Origin: Bacillota bacterium
Lineage (GTDB): Bacteria; Bacillota; Clostridia; Christensenellales; UMGS416
NCBI GenBank assembly: GCA_023410875.1
Contig: JAEYPH010000115.1
Location: forward strand, 1-64,000
Direction of reading: 5' to 3'
DNA length: 64,000 nucleotides
Shown: one piece after another, positions 1 through 8,261 of the stretch
Layout: each line of letters begins with the position of its first letter
Position numbering within the stretch: the first letter of the stretch is position 1
The notes under the pieces: generated by a model
Seen by the model: only the letters and a program-made list of their open reading frames with translations
Databases searched by the model: none
What the model was told of the DNA's origin: nothing
Program-made: the position numbers and the translations under genes

Positions 1-1
1 C

Positions 2-259
2 CTTCACAAACCCAAGTCCCTTGAGCAGGCTCGCCTGCTCATCCAAGAGTACATTCACTTCTACAATCATGAGCGCATTCAGCTTAAAACAAAACTGACG
101 CCGCTCGAAAAACGGCGCCAGTCTGCGCAATTCCTCGTATTCCTACGGCAGGGCTTTTTCTTCGTGTCTACTGAACGGGGGTCAGTCCAACAGCAGGGGG
201 CTTTTGCTTTGGTGCGTTTCTTGTGGGCAACGCAGAAACCACTCGCCACGGCCAGATAG
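2..259 (+). mobile_element. IS3-family transposase (OrfB), C-terminal fragment
   Basis: The reading frame is open from the window edge to a TAG at 257-259 and gives the end of a DDE integrase-type transposase. The visible core has the usual IS3/IS150 OrfB ending: a YIHFYNHERIQ segment followed by LTPLEKRR, the region after the catalytic Glu. The tail after this motif (about 45 residues, including GFFFVSTERG) is variable in the family. Only the last 85 or so residues are in the window, so whether the copy is intact cannot be judged. I do not see a clear terminal inverted repeat just downstream, but a hairpin-rich stretch starts 50 bases later. Confidence 0.72.
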
Positions 260-305
260 AAAAGGATACGACCTGCGAAGCAAGGAACCGCAGGCAATGC
301 GGAAT

Positions 306-527
306 AGCGGCTTCGCCGCTATAAGAGCATTTGCCGGTCATCGCACAGCGATGAGCATCGCCGCCAGATGGCGGCGATCAGATGTCGCGTGAAAGCCATT
401 GCATCCTCTGCGCGCAAGCGCATTGAACCTTCAAGTCCCACTGACCGCACCATGAAATACGCTGCGCGTGTGAAATGCGCTACGGCGCATGAGGGCAAAT
501 ATCATTTCACATTTCGCAAAGCGAAAT
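306..527. repeat. Cluster of five perfect hairpins downstream of the IS3 fragment
   Basis: This non-coding stretch holds five perfect inverted repeats with 3-4 base loops: 306-320 (AGCGGC/GCCGCT), 338-354 (TCATCGC/GCGATGA), 357-378 (ATCGCCGCC/GGCGGCGAT), 475-490 (ATGCGC/GCGCAT) and 511-527 (ATTTCGC/GCGAAAT). TGAAAT-type words recur in its second half. Such hairpin-rich, TGAAAT-containing blocks are familiar beside transposable elements in Clostridia genomes (recollection, not searched). No coding frame in it looks real. Confidence 0.6.
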
Positions 528-552
528 ATTTCGCCGCCGCAGGCGTAATGCA

Positions 553-1104
553 CTAATATTTCGTTGCATCGTAAACCGCTCTGCTTCCACCTATGAACTT
601 GGGCCTTGTTCGGGCACAGATAACGATGGCTTCGCCAATTTGCCGTTTCGACAAACGTACCGGTACAACCACATCCTTCAGATGCATCCCAATCATCACT
701 AGGCCGATGTCAATCCCATAATCGGCTTTTACGCTTTCCACTACAACGGGATCCTCAAAAGAGCGATACGCATAGGTTGCAAAGGCGCCGCCGGCGTTTG
801 GCTGCGGTATCACATTGACAACGGGGATATTGTACCTTTCAGCAAGAGAGCGTTCCATCACAATGCTGCGGTTGAGATGCTCGCAGCATTGCACGGCGAT
901 GTTGACATTGTGTGGCCGGGTGTTCTGCAACAATGTCTCGAAAACATCTTTGGCAATGGATTCGCTGGATGCTGATCCCAATTCTTTCCCTTGTATCTCG
1001 CTGGTGGAACACCCAACCAGCAACGTGCTCCCTGAAAGCAGCGGGCATTTTTCGATAAACTCAGTGATCAAGGCATTTGTGTCTTCGGCAACGTTTTGAT
1101 ACAA
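553..1104 (-). CDS. UPF0340 / DUF436 family protein (TIGR01440)
   Basis: A 183-residue protein matching the DUF436 (UPF0340, YwlG-like) family in length and motifs. It has the N-terminal LLVGCSTSEIQGKELGS block, the QCCEHLNRS segment and a C-terminal RTRPKFIGGSRAVYD ending. The biochemical function of the family is not established. The start is a TTG: an in-frame stop lies two codons upstream and no in-frame ATG is available, with a GGGGTGAT ribosome-site-like stretch ahead of it. The gene stands alone and diverges from the MATE exporter; about 270 bases lie between them. Confidence 0.85.
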   Translation of the reverse strand: MYQNVAEDTNALITEFIEKCPLLSGSTLLVGCSTSEIQGKELGSASSESIAKDVFETLLQNTRPHNVNIAVQCCEHLNRSIVMERSLAERYNIPVVNVIPQPNAGGAFATYAYRSFEDPVVVESVKADYGIDIGLVMIGMHLKDVVVPVRLSKRQIGEAIVICARTRPKFIGGSRAVYDATKY

Positions 1105-1376
1105 ACATCATCACCCCATGGTCTCCATGATAAGATAGCTACAGCAATTATTTCACCTCGCGCCACAACCGTCAACACATTCCCACGCCATGACCATTCC
1201 TATAAAAATCCTAATAAAATCCGCATATGGGTGGAAAATTCTGAATTACGTGCTAATATAAACACTTATGGGCCAATGGTGCGGGAACAACGGCAATGGA
1301 TCGGGTTCCCGACACCAAGAAGAACCCGTGGTCAGTGCAAAGGACGCGCCCAATGGTAACATCCCGTACCTGTGAT

Positions 1377-2732
1377 ATGGACATGTGCAACGGTCCGCTG
1401 TTTGGCAAGATACTCCGGTTTTCTCTGCCGATCATGGCAATGAACATCCTGCAGCTGTTGTTCAACACGACGAACATGGTCGTCGTCGGGCGTTTTTCCG
1501 GCAGCGATGCGTTGGCTGCGGTTGGCGCAACCGGCGCTCTGATCAACCTCATCGTCACTTTCTTCATGGGTTTGTCGGTGGGCACCAGCGTTATCGTGGC
1601 GCAGGACTACGGGGCGGATCAGCCGGATGCCGTAAGCCGGTCGGTCCACACCTCCATGGCCATCAGCGTGATTGCCGGGCTCATCGTCATGGCGGCGGGG
1701 CTCGTCCTGTGTGATCCTTTGCTGGTTCTGATGGGGACCCCGGAAGACATTCTACACCTGTCGTCCATCTATATGAAGATTTACTTCCTCAGCGTGCCTG
1801 CCAGCATGGTTTTCAACTTTGGCGCGGCCATCCTGCGGGCCGTGGGCGATAGCCGGCGCCCGATGTACTATCTCTTGATTGCCGGCGTCGTGAACGTCAT
1901 CCTCAACCTGTTCCTGGTGATCGTTCTGCACATGAGCGTCGCAGGCGTGGCTTGGTCCACCGTCATTACCCAGTATCTTTCCATGGTTCTCATCGTGATC
2001 TGCCTGTGCAGAAGCGACGGAGCAATTCGTTTTGTCCCCCGGCAAATGCAGATTGACCGAAAAAAGCTGGCGCAGCTCGTGCGGATCGGCCTGCCGGCCG
2101 GCCTGCAGAGCCTGCTGTTTTCCATCTCCAACGTGCTGATCCAGTCCGCCATCAACTCCTTCGGCTCCACAATGGTAGCGGCCAGTTCCGCCGCATCCAG
2201 CATCGAGGGCTTTGTCGGCACTGCAACGAATGCCTACTACAACGCGGCCATCACCTTTACCGGGCAGAACATGGGTGCGAAGAAACACGAGCGAATAGAC
2301 AGCATTGCAAGGGTATGCACGGCTTTGATCTTTGCTACCTGGATCGTTCTTGGCGGGCTGACGATGCTATTTGCACGGCCGTTGCTGGCGATCTACACGC
2401 CTGAGCCGGAGGTCATTGGCCTTGGCGTGCAGCGTATCCATGTCATGATGATCGCATACTTCACCTGCGGCATGATGAATGTCTATCCGGGCCTGACCCG
2501 TGGAATGGGCTATTCCGTTCTCCCCATGGTCTGCACGCTGCTGGGCGCGTGCCTGTTGCGAATTGTGTGGCTGGCTACGTTTTTTACGTGGTATCCCACG
2601 GATGTTATGCTCTTTGTGTGCTATCCCATCACCTGGGCACTGGCAGGGATCGGCCAGGTCGGCAGCTTCTTCTATGCCCGGCGTCGGGTCCGCAGGCAGG
2701 CTTTCAGGGAAGTAAGTTCTGTGGCATCATAA
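1377..2732 (+). CDS. MATE-family multidrug/Na+ antiporter
   Basis: A 451-residue integral membrane protein of the MATE (multi antimicrobial extrusion) family, which exports cationic drugs or metabolites in exchange for Na+ or H+. About 12 hydrophobic segments are visible. The first carries the family signature FSLPIMAMNILQLLFN followed by VVVGRFSG. The frame is open back to 1296, but family members begin close to this MDMCNGPLFGKI start, so I place the start at 1377 (1353 is possible). The C-terminus has the YARRRVRR basic tail. The substrate cannot be told from sequence. No regulator is adjacent. Confidence 0.88.
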   Translation: MDMCNGPLFGKILRFSLPIMAMNILQLLFNTTNMVVVGRFSGSDALAAVGATGALINLIVTFFMGLSVGTSVIVAQDYGADQPDAVSRSVHTSMAISVIAGLIVMAAGLVLCDPLLVLMGTPEDILHLSSIYMKIYFLSVPASMVFNFGAAILRAVGDSRRPMYYLLIAGVVNVILNLFLVIVLHMSVAGVAWSTVITQYLSMVLIVICLCRSDGAIRFVPRQMQIDRKKLAQLVRIGLPAGLQSLLFSISNVLIQSAINSFGSTMVAASSAASSIEGFVGTATNAYYNAAITFTGQNMGAKKHERIDSIARVCTALIFATWIVLGGLTMLFARPLLAIYTPEPEVIGLGVQRIHVMMIAYFTCGMMNVYPGLTRGMGYSVLPMVCTLLGACLLRIVWLATFFTWYPTDVMLFVCYPITWALAGIGQVGSFFYARRRVRRQAFREVSSVAS

Positions 2733-2947
2733 CAATGCGAGCAAAGGATTGTGCAAGTCCACCGAGCGGCCTCATTGCAGTGCCGTTTATATCTGCGCAC
2801 TGGAATATACATTATAGAGATATTTGTGGCTGCCGCGTATGTACGGGCATGCCCTGCGATAGCTCTCAGACGCGTTGTTCGCGGGGCCAAACAGGGCTTC
2901 TTTACGCGGAAAATCGCAAAAAACTCCAATGACATTTGCGATTCATA
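2733..2947. other. Gene-poor gap between the MATE exporter and the rnf promoter
   Basis: Short frames overlap here on both strands, but none has family-like content, and base composition becomes AT-rich toward the rnf promoter. I see no RNA gene or clear terminator. Confidence 0.5.
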
Positions 2948-2976
2948 TTGATCAAACGCCCTTCATTTGATACAAT
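2948..2976 (+). promoter_or_regulatory. Sigma-A type promoter of the rnf operon
   Basis: TTGATC at 2948-2953 and TACAAT at 2971-2976 are separated by exactly 17 bases. The predicted transcript start near 2983 leaves about 100 nt of leader before the small ORF and about 220 nt before rnfC. Confidence 0.65.
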
Positions 2977-3024
2977 AAATCCAACAAAACGCATCTGATA
3001 TATTTGTAGTTTTTATCACAATCT

Positions 3025-3072
3025 CCTGAGGCAAGCGAAAGCGGTCTCAGGTTATAAAGATGTAAGCCATCT
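3025..3072 (+). promoter_or_regulatory. Structured 5' leader of the rnf operon (candidate cis-regulatory RNA)
   Basis: Two adjacent hairpins lie between the promoter and the first ribosome site. The first pairs CCTGAG (3025-3030) with CTCAGG (3046-3051) around an inner GC-GAAA-GC tetraloop with asymmetric internal loops. The second pairs AGATG (3058-3062) with CATCT (3068-3072). The GAAAGGAA ribosome site follows directly, so folding could gate translation. The short compound structure before Na+-linked genes suggests a riboswitch, possibly a Na+-sensing class, but I could not match a consensus; that part is inference. Confidence 0.45.
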
Positions 3073-3082
3073 GAAAGGAAAC

Positions 3083-3205
3083 ATGAAAGCACGCTTGATC
3101 CTCCCTGCCTGGCGACACCATTTCAAACAGCACTTTGTGTTTTCTGATTATGAGAACTACCATATGCTGGTTTGTAACACGAAGAACATAGAGAGGTACA
3201 AATGA
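3083..3205 (+). CDS. Small 40-residue ORF translationally coupled to rnfC
   Basis: An ATG preceded by a GAAAGGAA site at good spacing opens a 40-codon frame. It starts MKARLILPAW and ends NIERYK, and its TGA overlaps the rnfC ATG in an ATGA arrangement. The product is basic and His/Tyr-rich, has no membrane segment, and resembles nothing I recognise. It could be a leader peptide controlling rnfC translation, or a small Rnf-associated protein. The strong ribosome site and exact stop-start overlap favour real translation over chance. Confidence 0.5.
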   Translation: MKARLILPAWRHHFKQHFVFSDYENYHMLVCNTKNIERYK

Positions 3206-4536
3206 AAGCCTTAACATTTTCCGGGGGCGTTCATCCGCTCAAGGCGATTCATCATGGCAAAACGATGTCCAGCAGCTGTTGCATCACCGTGATGCCGGCG
3301 CCGGACATCGTCGTCATTCCCATGGCGCGGGTCACCGGAGCGCCGTGCACGCCATTGGTCAAAAAGGGCGACGCCGTCAAGATGGGCCAGCGCATCGGCG
3401 AGAACCCGTCGTTCGTCAGCGCGTCCATCCACGCCAGCGTTTCCGGCGCCGTTGTCGCCGTGGAGCAGCGGCCTCACCCCACGGGCAGAAGCCTCGTGCA
3501 GTCGGTCGTCATCCGCAACGACCATTTGGACACCCCGGATGAAAGCCTGACACCGCCCGTGGACCTGGATAAGCTGTCCGGTGCGGACATCATCGCGATC
3601 ATACGCGACAAGGGCATCGTGGGCATGGGCGGCGCGACCTTCCCGACCCACGTGAAGCTGACGATACCCAAGGACAAGCATGTGGACACGCTGATTGCCA
3701 ATGCAGCCGAATGCGAGCCCTACCTCACGGCGGACGACCGCCTGCTGCAGGAGCGCGCCGAGGGCGTTGTGGCCGGCATCCGGCTGACGCTGCGAGCTCT
3801 GGGCATCACGCGAGCCCTGATCGGCGTGGAAGGCAACAAGCCCCAGGCCATCCGCGCGCTGCGCGCCGCTGCCGAAGGAACCGGCATCGAGGTGAAGCCT
3901 CTGCGGGTGAAATATCCCCAGGGCGGCGAAAAACAGCTGATTTGGGCGCTGACCCGCCGCGAAGTGCCCTCCGGCGGCCTGCCCGCCGACGCGGGCTGCG
4001 TGGTGCTCAACGTCGGCACGCTGCACGCGATATATGAGGCCGTGGCGCTGGGCAAGCCGCTCATCGAGCGCGTCGTCACCGTGACCGGCGGCGGCGTGCG
4101 CAACCCCGCCAACCTGCTGGTGCGCATCGGCACGAGCTTTCGCGACTGCATCGATTTCTGCGGCGGGAGGACCGAGGACGCGGAAAAAATCCTCTCCGGC
4201 GGGCCGATGATGGGCGTGGCCCAATATGACGACGCCGTGCCGGTCATCGCTGGCACCTCGGGCATCGTTGTGCTGTCCGGCCAGGAGGCCCATGTACCGC
4301 CGGCTTCGCCCTGCATCCGCTGCGGGCGGTGCTTCAAGGTCTGCCCCATCCGTCTGCTGCCCTATCAGATATCCGACGCAGTGGACGTGGGCGATACGGC
4401 CAGGGCCGCGCAGCTGCACGCGATGGACTGCGTGGAGTGCGGCGCGTGCACCTACGTGTGCCCGGCCCGCCGCCAGCTGCTGCAGAACATCCGCATCGGA
4501 AAAAACCGCATCCGCGGCCTTGCCGCCAAGAAATAA
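3202..4536 (+). CDS. rnfC: Rnf complex subunit RnfC (NADH-binding, two [4Fe-4S])
   Basis: A 444-residue peripheral subunit of the Rnf ferredoxin:NAD+ oxidoreductase, which accepts or donates electrons at NAD on the cytoplasmic side and couples the reaction to ion export. Visible features are a glycine-rich NADH/FMN segment (GIVGMGGATFPT, near residue 136) and two ferredoxin motifs, CIRCGRCFKVCP near 371 and CVECGACTYVCP near 410. It is the short RnfC form usual in Clostridia, without the long C-terminal repeats of proteobacterial RnfC. It is the first large gene of rnfCDGEAB, with a start overlapping the upstream 40-aa ORF. It has been called a Na+ pump component in acetogens; the ion here is inferred from the neighbouring ATPase. 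Confidence 0.95.
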   Translation: MKALTFSGGVHPLKAIHHGKTMSSSCCITVMPAPDIVVIPMARVTGAPCTPLVKKGDAVKMGQRIGENPSFVSASIHASVSGAVVAVEQRPHPTGRSLVQSVVIRNDHLDTPDESLTPPVDLDKLSGADIIAIIRDKGIVGMGGATFPTHVKLTIPKDKHVDTLIANAAECEPYLTADDRLLQERAEGVVAGIRLTLRALGITRALIGVEGNKPQAIRALRAAAEGTGIEVKPLRVKYPQGGEKQLIWALTRREVPSGGLPADAGCVVLNVGTLHAIYEAVALGKPLIERVVTVTGGGVRNPANLLVRIGTSFRDCIDFCGGRTEDAEKILSGGPMMGVAQYDDAVPVIAGTSGIVVLSGQEAHVPPASPCIRCGRCFKVCPIRLLPYQISDAVDVGDTARAAQLHAMDCVECGACTYVCPARRQLLQNIRIGKNRIRGLAAKK

Positions 4537-4588
4537 GCACAGCGCGGCGCGCCGCAATGGACGGCAGCCCGCATGGAGGTTCCCTGGC

Positions 4589-5578
4589 ATGAAATTCAAC
4601 GTCTCCGCTTCCCCCCATGTCCGCGCGCCGCAGAGCACGCGCCGAATCATGGGCGACGTATTGCTGGCGCTTGCGCCGGCCTGCGCCGTGGGTGTCTATC
4701 GCTTCGGCTATCGGGCGCTGGTGGTGCTGGCGCTGTGCGCGGCCACGACGGTGCTCACCGAATGGCTGCTGCACAAGCTCATGAAGCGCGAGCAGACCGT
4801 CGGCGATCTGTCCGCGCTGGTCACCGGCGTGCTTCTGGGCATGAATCTGCCGGTCAGCTCGCCCTGGTGGCTGTGCGCGCTGGGCTCACTGTTCGCCATC
4901 GGCCTGGTCAAGGTGCCCTTCGGCGGCATCGGCCACAACTTTGTCAACCCGGCGCTGGCGGCACGGGCCTTCCTGCTGGCCAGCTTCCCCGTGCGCATGA
5001 CAGCCTGGACCAACCCGGTCAATTCGCCGTTGGCCTCGCTGGCCGACGCGACGTCCGGGGCCACGCCGTTGGCACAGCTGGCACAGGGCGGCACGGTGGG
5101 GGCTTCCCCGGCGCAGGCCTTCCTTTCCCTGCTGCTGGGCGACAACGCCGGCTGCATCGGCGAGGTCAGCGTAATCGCGCTGCTGATCGGCTATACCTAT
5201 CTGCTGGCGCGGGGCGTTGTGGGTTGGCGCATCCCCGTCGTATACATCGGCACCGTGTTCATCGGCACGGCGCTGCTGGGCGCTTCGGCCGGCCAAACGG
5301 CCTACGGCCCGCTGTGGAACGGCATGCTGCACATGGTGTCCGGCGGGTTGGTGCTGGGCGCTGTGTTCATGGCCACGGATTATACGACCTCGCCGGTTAC
5401 GCCGGTGGGGCAGTTGATCTACGCCGCCGGCTGCGGCATCCTGACGACGGTGATCCGGCTGTATGGCGGATACCCCGAGGGCGTCAGCTTTTCCATCCTG
5501 ATCATGAACATCTGCGTGCCGCTGATTGAGCGCTATATGCGCGTTCGGGTGTATGGGGAGGTGAAGCGCCATGCGTGA
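4589..5578 (+). CDS. rnfD: Rnf complex subunit RnfD
   Basis: A 329-residue membrane subunit of Rnf carrying covalent FMN. The frame is open well upstream, but the ATG at 4589 (MKFNVSASPHVR) follows a GGAGGT site and gives the family-typical N-terminus. About nine hydrophobic helices are visible. The flavinylation motif DATSGAT places the modified Thr at about residue 159, in a loop expected outside the membrane, and the conserved GIGHNFVNPALAARAFLL segment precedes it. The 3' end overlaps rnfG by 8 bases, which indicates translational coupling. Confidence 0.95.
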   Translation: MKFNVSASPHVRAPQSTRRIMGDVLLALAPACAVGVYRFGYRALVVLALCAATTVLTEWLLHKLMKREQTVGDLSALVTGVLLGMNLPVSSPWWLCALGSLFAIGLVKVPFGGIGHNFVNPALAARAFLLASFPVRMTAWTNPVNSPLASLADATSGATPLAQLAQGGTVGASPAQAFLSLLLGDNAGCIGEVSVIALLIGYTYLLARGVVGWRIPVVYIGTVFIGTALLGASAGQTAYGPLWNGMLHMVSGGLVLGAVFMATDYTTSPVTPVGQLIYAAGCGILTTVIRLYGGYPEGVSFSILIMNICVPLIERYMRVRVYGEVKRHA

Positions 5579-6116
5579 AGCTTTTCGGCTGGGCGGACGC
5601 CTGTTGGTCATCGCGCTGGTCGCCGGTTTGGCGCTGGGCGCCACGTACTTTGTAACAAAGGAGCCCATCGCCCGCCAGACACAGCTGGCTGCGCAGGAGG
5701 CTCGCTCCCGCGTGTCTCCCGGCAACTTTGAGCAGGACACACAGACCGGGCTCACCGGCAACATTCAGGCGCTGTATACCTCCGCCGAGCAGCAGGGATA
5801 CATCCTTGAGGTCAAGACCTCCGGCTACAGCGGTTCCTTCCTGGTTACCGTGGGCGTGACCGGCCAAGGCGAGATCCGCGGCGTGGTCGTGGGCGACAAC
5901 AACGAAACGCCCGGCCTGGGCAAGAATGCCCAGAAGGAATCCTTCACCGCGCAGTTTGCCGGCAAGAACCAGCAAATCACCGTGAAAAAAGGCGGCGGCG
6001 CCGGTGAGGCCGAGGTGGATGCGCTGACCGGAGCCACGATTACAAGCCAGGCCGTAACCGACGCCGTGAATGAGGCGCGCGATTTCGTGCGCAAGTTGGG
6101 AGGAATGGCATCATGA
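5571..6116 (+). CDS. rnfG: Rnf complex subunit RnfG (covalent FMN)
   Basis: A 181-residue subunit with one N-terminal membrane anchor (about residues 10-28) and an extracytoplasmic FMN-binding domain. The attachment motif DALTGATITS puts the flavinylated Thr at about residue 156. It also contains the family block GETPGLG-like NETPGLGKNAQ near 111-121. It passes electrons between RnfD and the RnfA/E iron-sulfur site. The start overlaps rnfD and the stop overlaps rnfE by 4 bases (ATGA). Confidence 0.94.
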   Translation: MREAFRLGGRLLVIALVAGLALGATYFVTKEPIARQTQLAAQEARSRVSPGNFEQDTQTGLTGNIQALYTSAEQQGYILEVKTSGYSGSFLVTVGVTGQGEIRGVVVGDNNETPGLGKNAQKESFTAQFAGKNQQITVKKGGGAGEAEVDALTGATITSQAVTDAVNEARDFVRKLGGMAS

Positions 6117-6772
6117 AATCCTGGGGCGTGATACTCAACGGATTGTGGAAGGAGAACCCGACCTTCCGGCTGCTGCTGGGCATGTGCCCGACGCTGGCCA
6201 TTTCCACCGCGGCCATCAATGGCATCGGCATGGGCCTGGCCGCCACGGCCGTACTGGTGTGCTCCAACGTGTTCGTTTCATTGCTGCGCAACTTCATACC
6301 GTCCCGGGTACGCATCCCGGCCTACGTCGTGATCATCGCGTCCTTCACGACGATCGTGCAGCTCTTTATGAAGGCATATGCGCCGGAGCTGGACAAGGCG
6401 CTGGGGCTTTATATCCCGCTGATCGTCGTCAACTGCATCATTCTGGCCCGGGCCGAGGCCTTCGCCAGCGTGAACAACCCCTGGTTGAGCGCCTTCGACG
6501 GCCTGGGCATGGGCCTGGGCTTCACGCTGGCGCTGACACTGTTTGCCAGCATCCGCGAGCTGTTGGGCGCCGGCAGCCTGTTTGGCGTACCAGTCCTGGG
6601 CCAGGCTTACGAGCCGGTCATCATGATGCTGCTGGCCCCCGGCGGGTTCATCACGCTGGGGCTGCTGCTGGGGCTGCTCAATACGCTGTCGCTCAAAAAG
6701 AAAGGAGTGAAGTTCCATGACGATGCTTGCAAAACTTGTACTCATTGCGATGGGTGCGGCGCTGGTCAATAA
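6113..6772 (+). CDS. rnfE: Rnf complex subunit RnfE, with an overlapping cysteine-rich tail
   Basis: A 219-residue membrane protein with six helices, homologous to RnfA. The two are known to sit inverted against each other and share a [2Fe-2S] centre through conserved Cys; here these are in GMCPTLA and VNCIILAR. Unusually, the frame runs 56 bases into rnfA. This adds a tail after the last helix (LSLKKKGVKF) that contains four Cys in CKTCTHCDGCG, spaced C-x2-C-x2-C-x2-C. The rnfA ribosome site lies inside this coding region. Either the tail binds a metal or cluster, or it is a by-product of the overlap. Confidence 0.93.
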   Translation: MKSWGVILNGLWKENPTFRLLLGMCPTLAISTAAINGIGMGLAATAVLVCSNVFVSLLRNFIPSRVRIPAYVVIIASFTTIVQLFMKAYAPELDKALGLYIPLIVVNCIILARAEAFASVNNPWLSAFDGLGMGLGFTLALTLFASIRELLGAGSLFGVPVLGQAYEPVIMMLLAPGGFITLGLLLGLLNTLSLKKKGVKFHDDACKTCTHCDGCGAGQ

Positions 6773-7304
6773 CTTTGTTCTGGTCCGCTTTCTGGGCATC
6801 TGCCCATTCCTGGGCGTTTCCCAGAAGATCAAATCCGCCGTCGGCATGGGCATGGCCGTCACGTTCGTCATGGGCATGGCGTCGCTGTTCACATGGCTGA
6901 TCCAAAACTATATACTGGAGTCTCTGAACATCGCTTTTCTGCAGACCATCGCCTTCATATTGACGATCGCCGCGCTGGTGCAGTTTGTAGAAATGGTGCT
7001 GCAAAAGACCAACCCAGCGCTGTATAAGTCGCTGGGCGTGTATCTGCCGCTGATCACGACCAACTGCGCCGTGCTGGGCGTGGCGATCCTGAACATCGAG
7101 CAATCTTACAACCTGCTGGAGAGCGTGGTCAACGGCGTGTTCGGGGGCTTGGGCTTCACGATCGCCATCGTGCTGATGGCTGGCGTCCGCGAGAAGCTGG
7201 AAAACGCACAGATACCACAGCCGCTGCGCGGTTTCCCGATTACGCTGATCGCCGCGGGCCTGATGGCCATCGCATTCATGGGCTTCAGCGGCCTGGGGCA
7301 ATGA
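6717..7304 (+). CDS. rnfA: Rnf complex subunit RnfA
   Basis: A 195-residue membrane subunit with six helices, paired with RnfE around a membrane-embedded [2Fe-2S] cluster. The conserved motifs NNFVLVRFLGICPFLGVS (Cys about 26) and TTNCAVLGVAI (Cys near 113) are present. Its start lies inside rnfE, preceded by AAAGGAG. It belongs to the ion-translocating core. The gene order C-D-G-E-A-B is the usual clostridial one. Confidence 0.95.
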   Translation: MTMLAKLVLIAMGAALVNNFVLVRFLGICPFLGVSQKIKSAVGMGMAVTFVMGMASLFTWLIQNYILESLNIAFLQTIAFILTIAALVQFVEMVLQKTNPALYKSLGVYLPLITTNCAVLGVAILNIEQSYNLLESVVNGVFGGLGFTIAIVLMAGVREKLENAQIPQPLRGFPITLIAAGLMAIAFMGFSGLGQ

Positions 7305-7331
7305 GACCCCAATGAAACTGGAGGAAATGGC

Positions 7332-8150
7332 ATGACGATTATTCTGATCAGCGCCGGCGTGATCGCCGCGCTGGGCTTGCTGTGGGGGGTTGTTCTGGCG
7401 ATTGCCGGGCGATACTTCTCCGTGCAGAAGGACCCGCGCATCGAAGAGGTGCGCGCGCTGCTGCCCGGCGCCAACTGCGGCGCCTGCGGCTATCCCGGCT
7501 GCGACGGCCTGGCTTCCGCCATCGTGGTCGATGGCGTGGCCGTAAACGCCTGCACCGTGAACTCAGTAGAGAACGCTGGACAGATTGCAGCTCTTCTGGG
7601 CGTGGACGCCAAGGGAATCAAGCCGTTGATCGCCCATGTGCAATGCCGCGGCACGCTGCACAATTCTCCTCTCAAGTTCAACTATGAAGGCCTGAACGAC
7701 TGCGCTGCCGTGGCGGCGCTGGACGACGGCGTGAAGAACTGCCCCATGAGCTGCCTGGGCTTTGGCAACTGCGCCCGGGTGTGCCCGACCAACGCCATAA
7801 GCATCGTCGATGGCCTGAGCGTGATAGACCACCGGCTGTGCATCACCTGCGGCAAGTGCGTGGCGGAATGCCCCCGGCACATCATCCACCTGCTGCCGGC
7901 CGACAGCGTGGTGCGCGTGGAATGCTCCAACGTATTCAAAGGCAAACAGGTGCGCGACAACTGCCAGGTGGGCTGCATCGGCTGCAGCCTGTGCGCCAAG
8001 GCCTGCGAATATGGCGCCATTACGATGGTCAATGATTTGCCCATCTTTGATTATGAAAAGTGCACGGGCTGCATGGCCTGCGCCCAGAAGTGCCCGCGCC
8101 AGATCATCTGGCCGGCGGGGCGCAAGGATGCTCAGGAGAAGACCAACTAG
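7332..8150 (+). CDS. rnfB: Rnf complex subunit RnfB (ferredoxin-interacting, multi-cluster)
   Basis: A 272-residue subunit that takes electrons from reduced ferredoxin. One N-terminal helix (about residues 4-26) is followed by a cluster motif ANCGACGYPGCDGLA of the 4Fe-4S (Fes) domain type. Ferredoxin-type motifs follow: CPMSCLGFGNCARVCP, CITCGKCVAECP, CIGCSLCAKACE and CTGCMACAQKCP. That is five or six potential [4Fe-4S] sites, as in other clostridial RnfB. It closes the rnf set; about 110 bases separate it from the ATPase genes and no strong terminator is seen between them. Confidence 0.95.
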   Translation: MTIILISAGVIAALGLLWGVVLAIAGRYFSVQKDPRIEEVRALLPGANCGACGYPGCDGLASAIVVDGVAVNACTVNSVENAGQIAALLGVDAKGIKPLIAHVQCRGTLHNSPLKFNYEGLNDCAAVAALDDGVKNCPMSCLGFGNCARVCPTNAISIVDGLSVIDHRLCITCGKCVAECPRHIIHLLPADSVVRVECSNVFKGKQVRDNCQVGCIGCSLCAKACEYGAITMVNDLPIFDYEKCTGCMACAQKCPRQIIWPAGRKDAQEKTN

Positions 8151-8261
8151 AAGGATGATGAATAGCGCAGGATAATTGGGGTATCTGAAATACGAGGTGT
8201 TTTTTCGCCATGCGAGCCTTGGCCTTCTACCCCAGAGAATGACAGTAAAGGTGGTATGACA

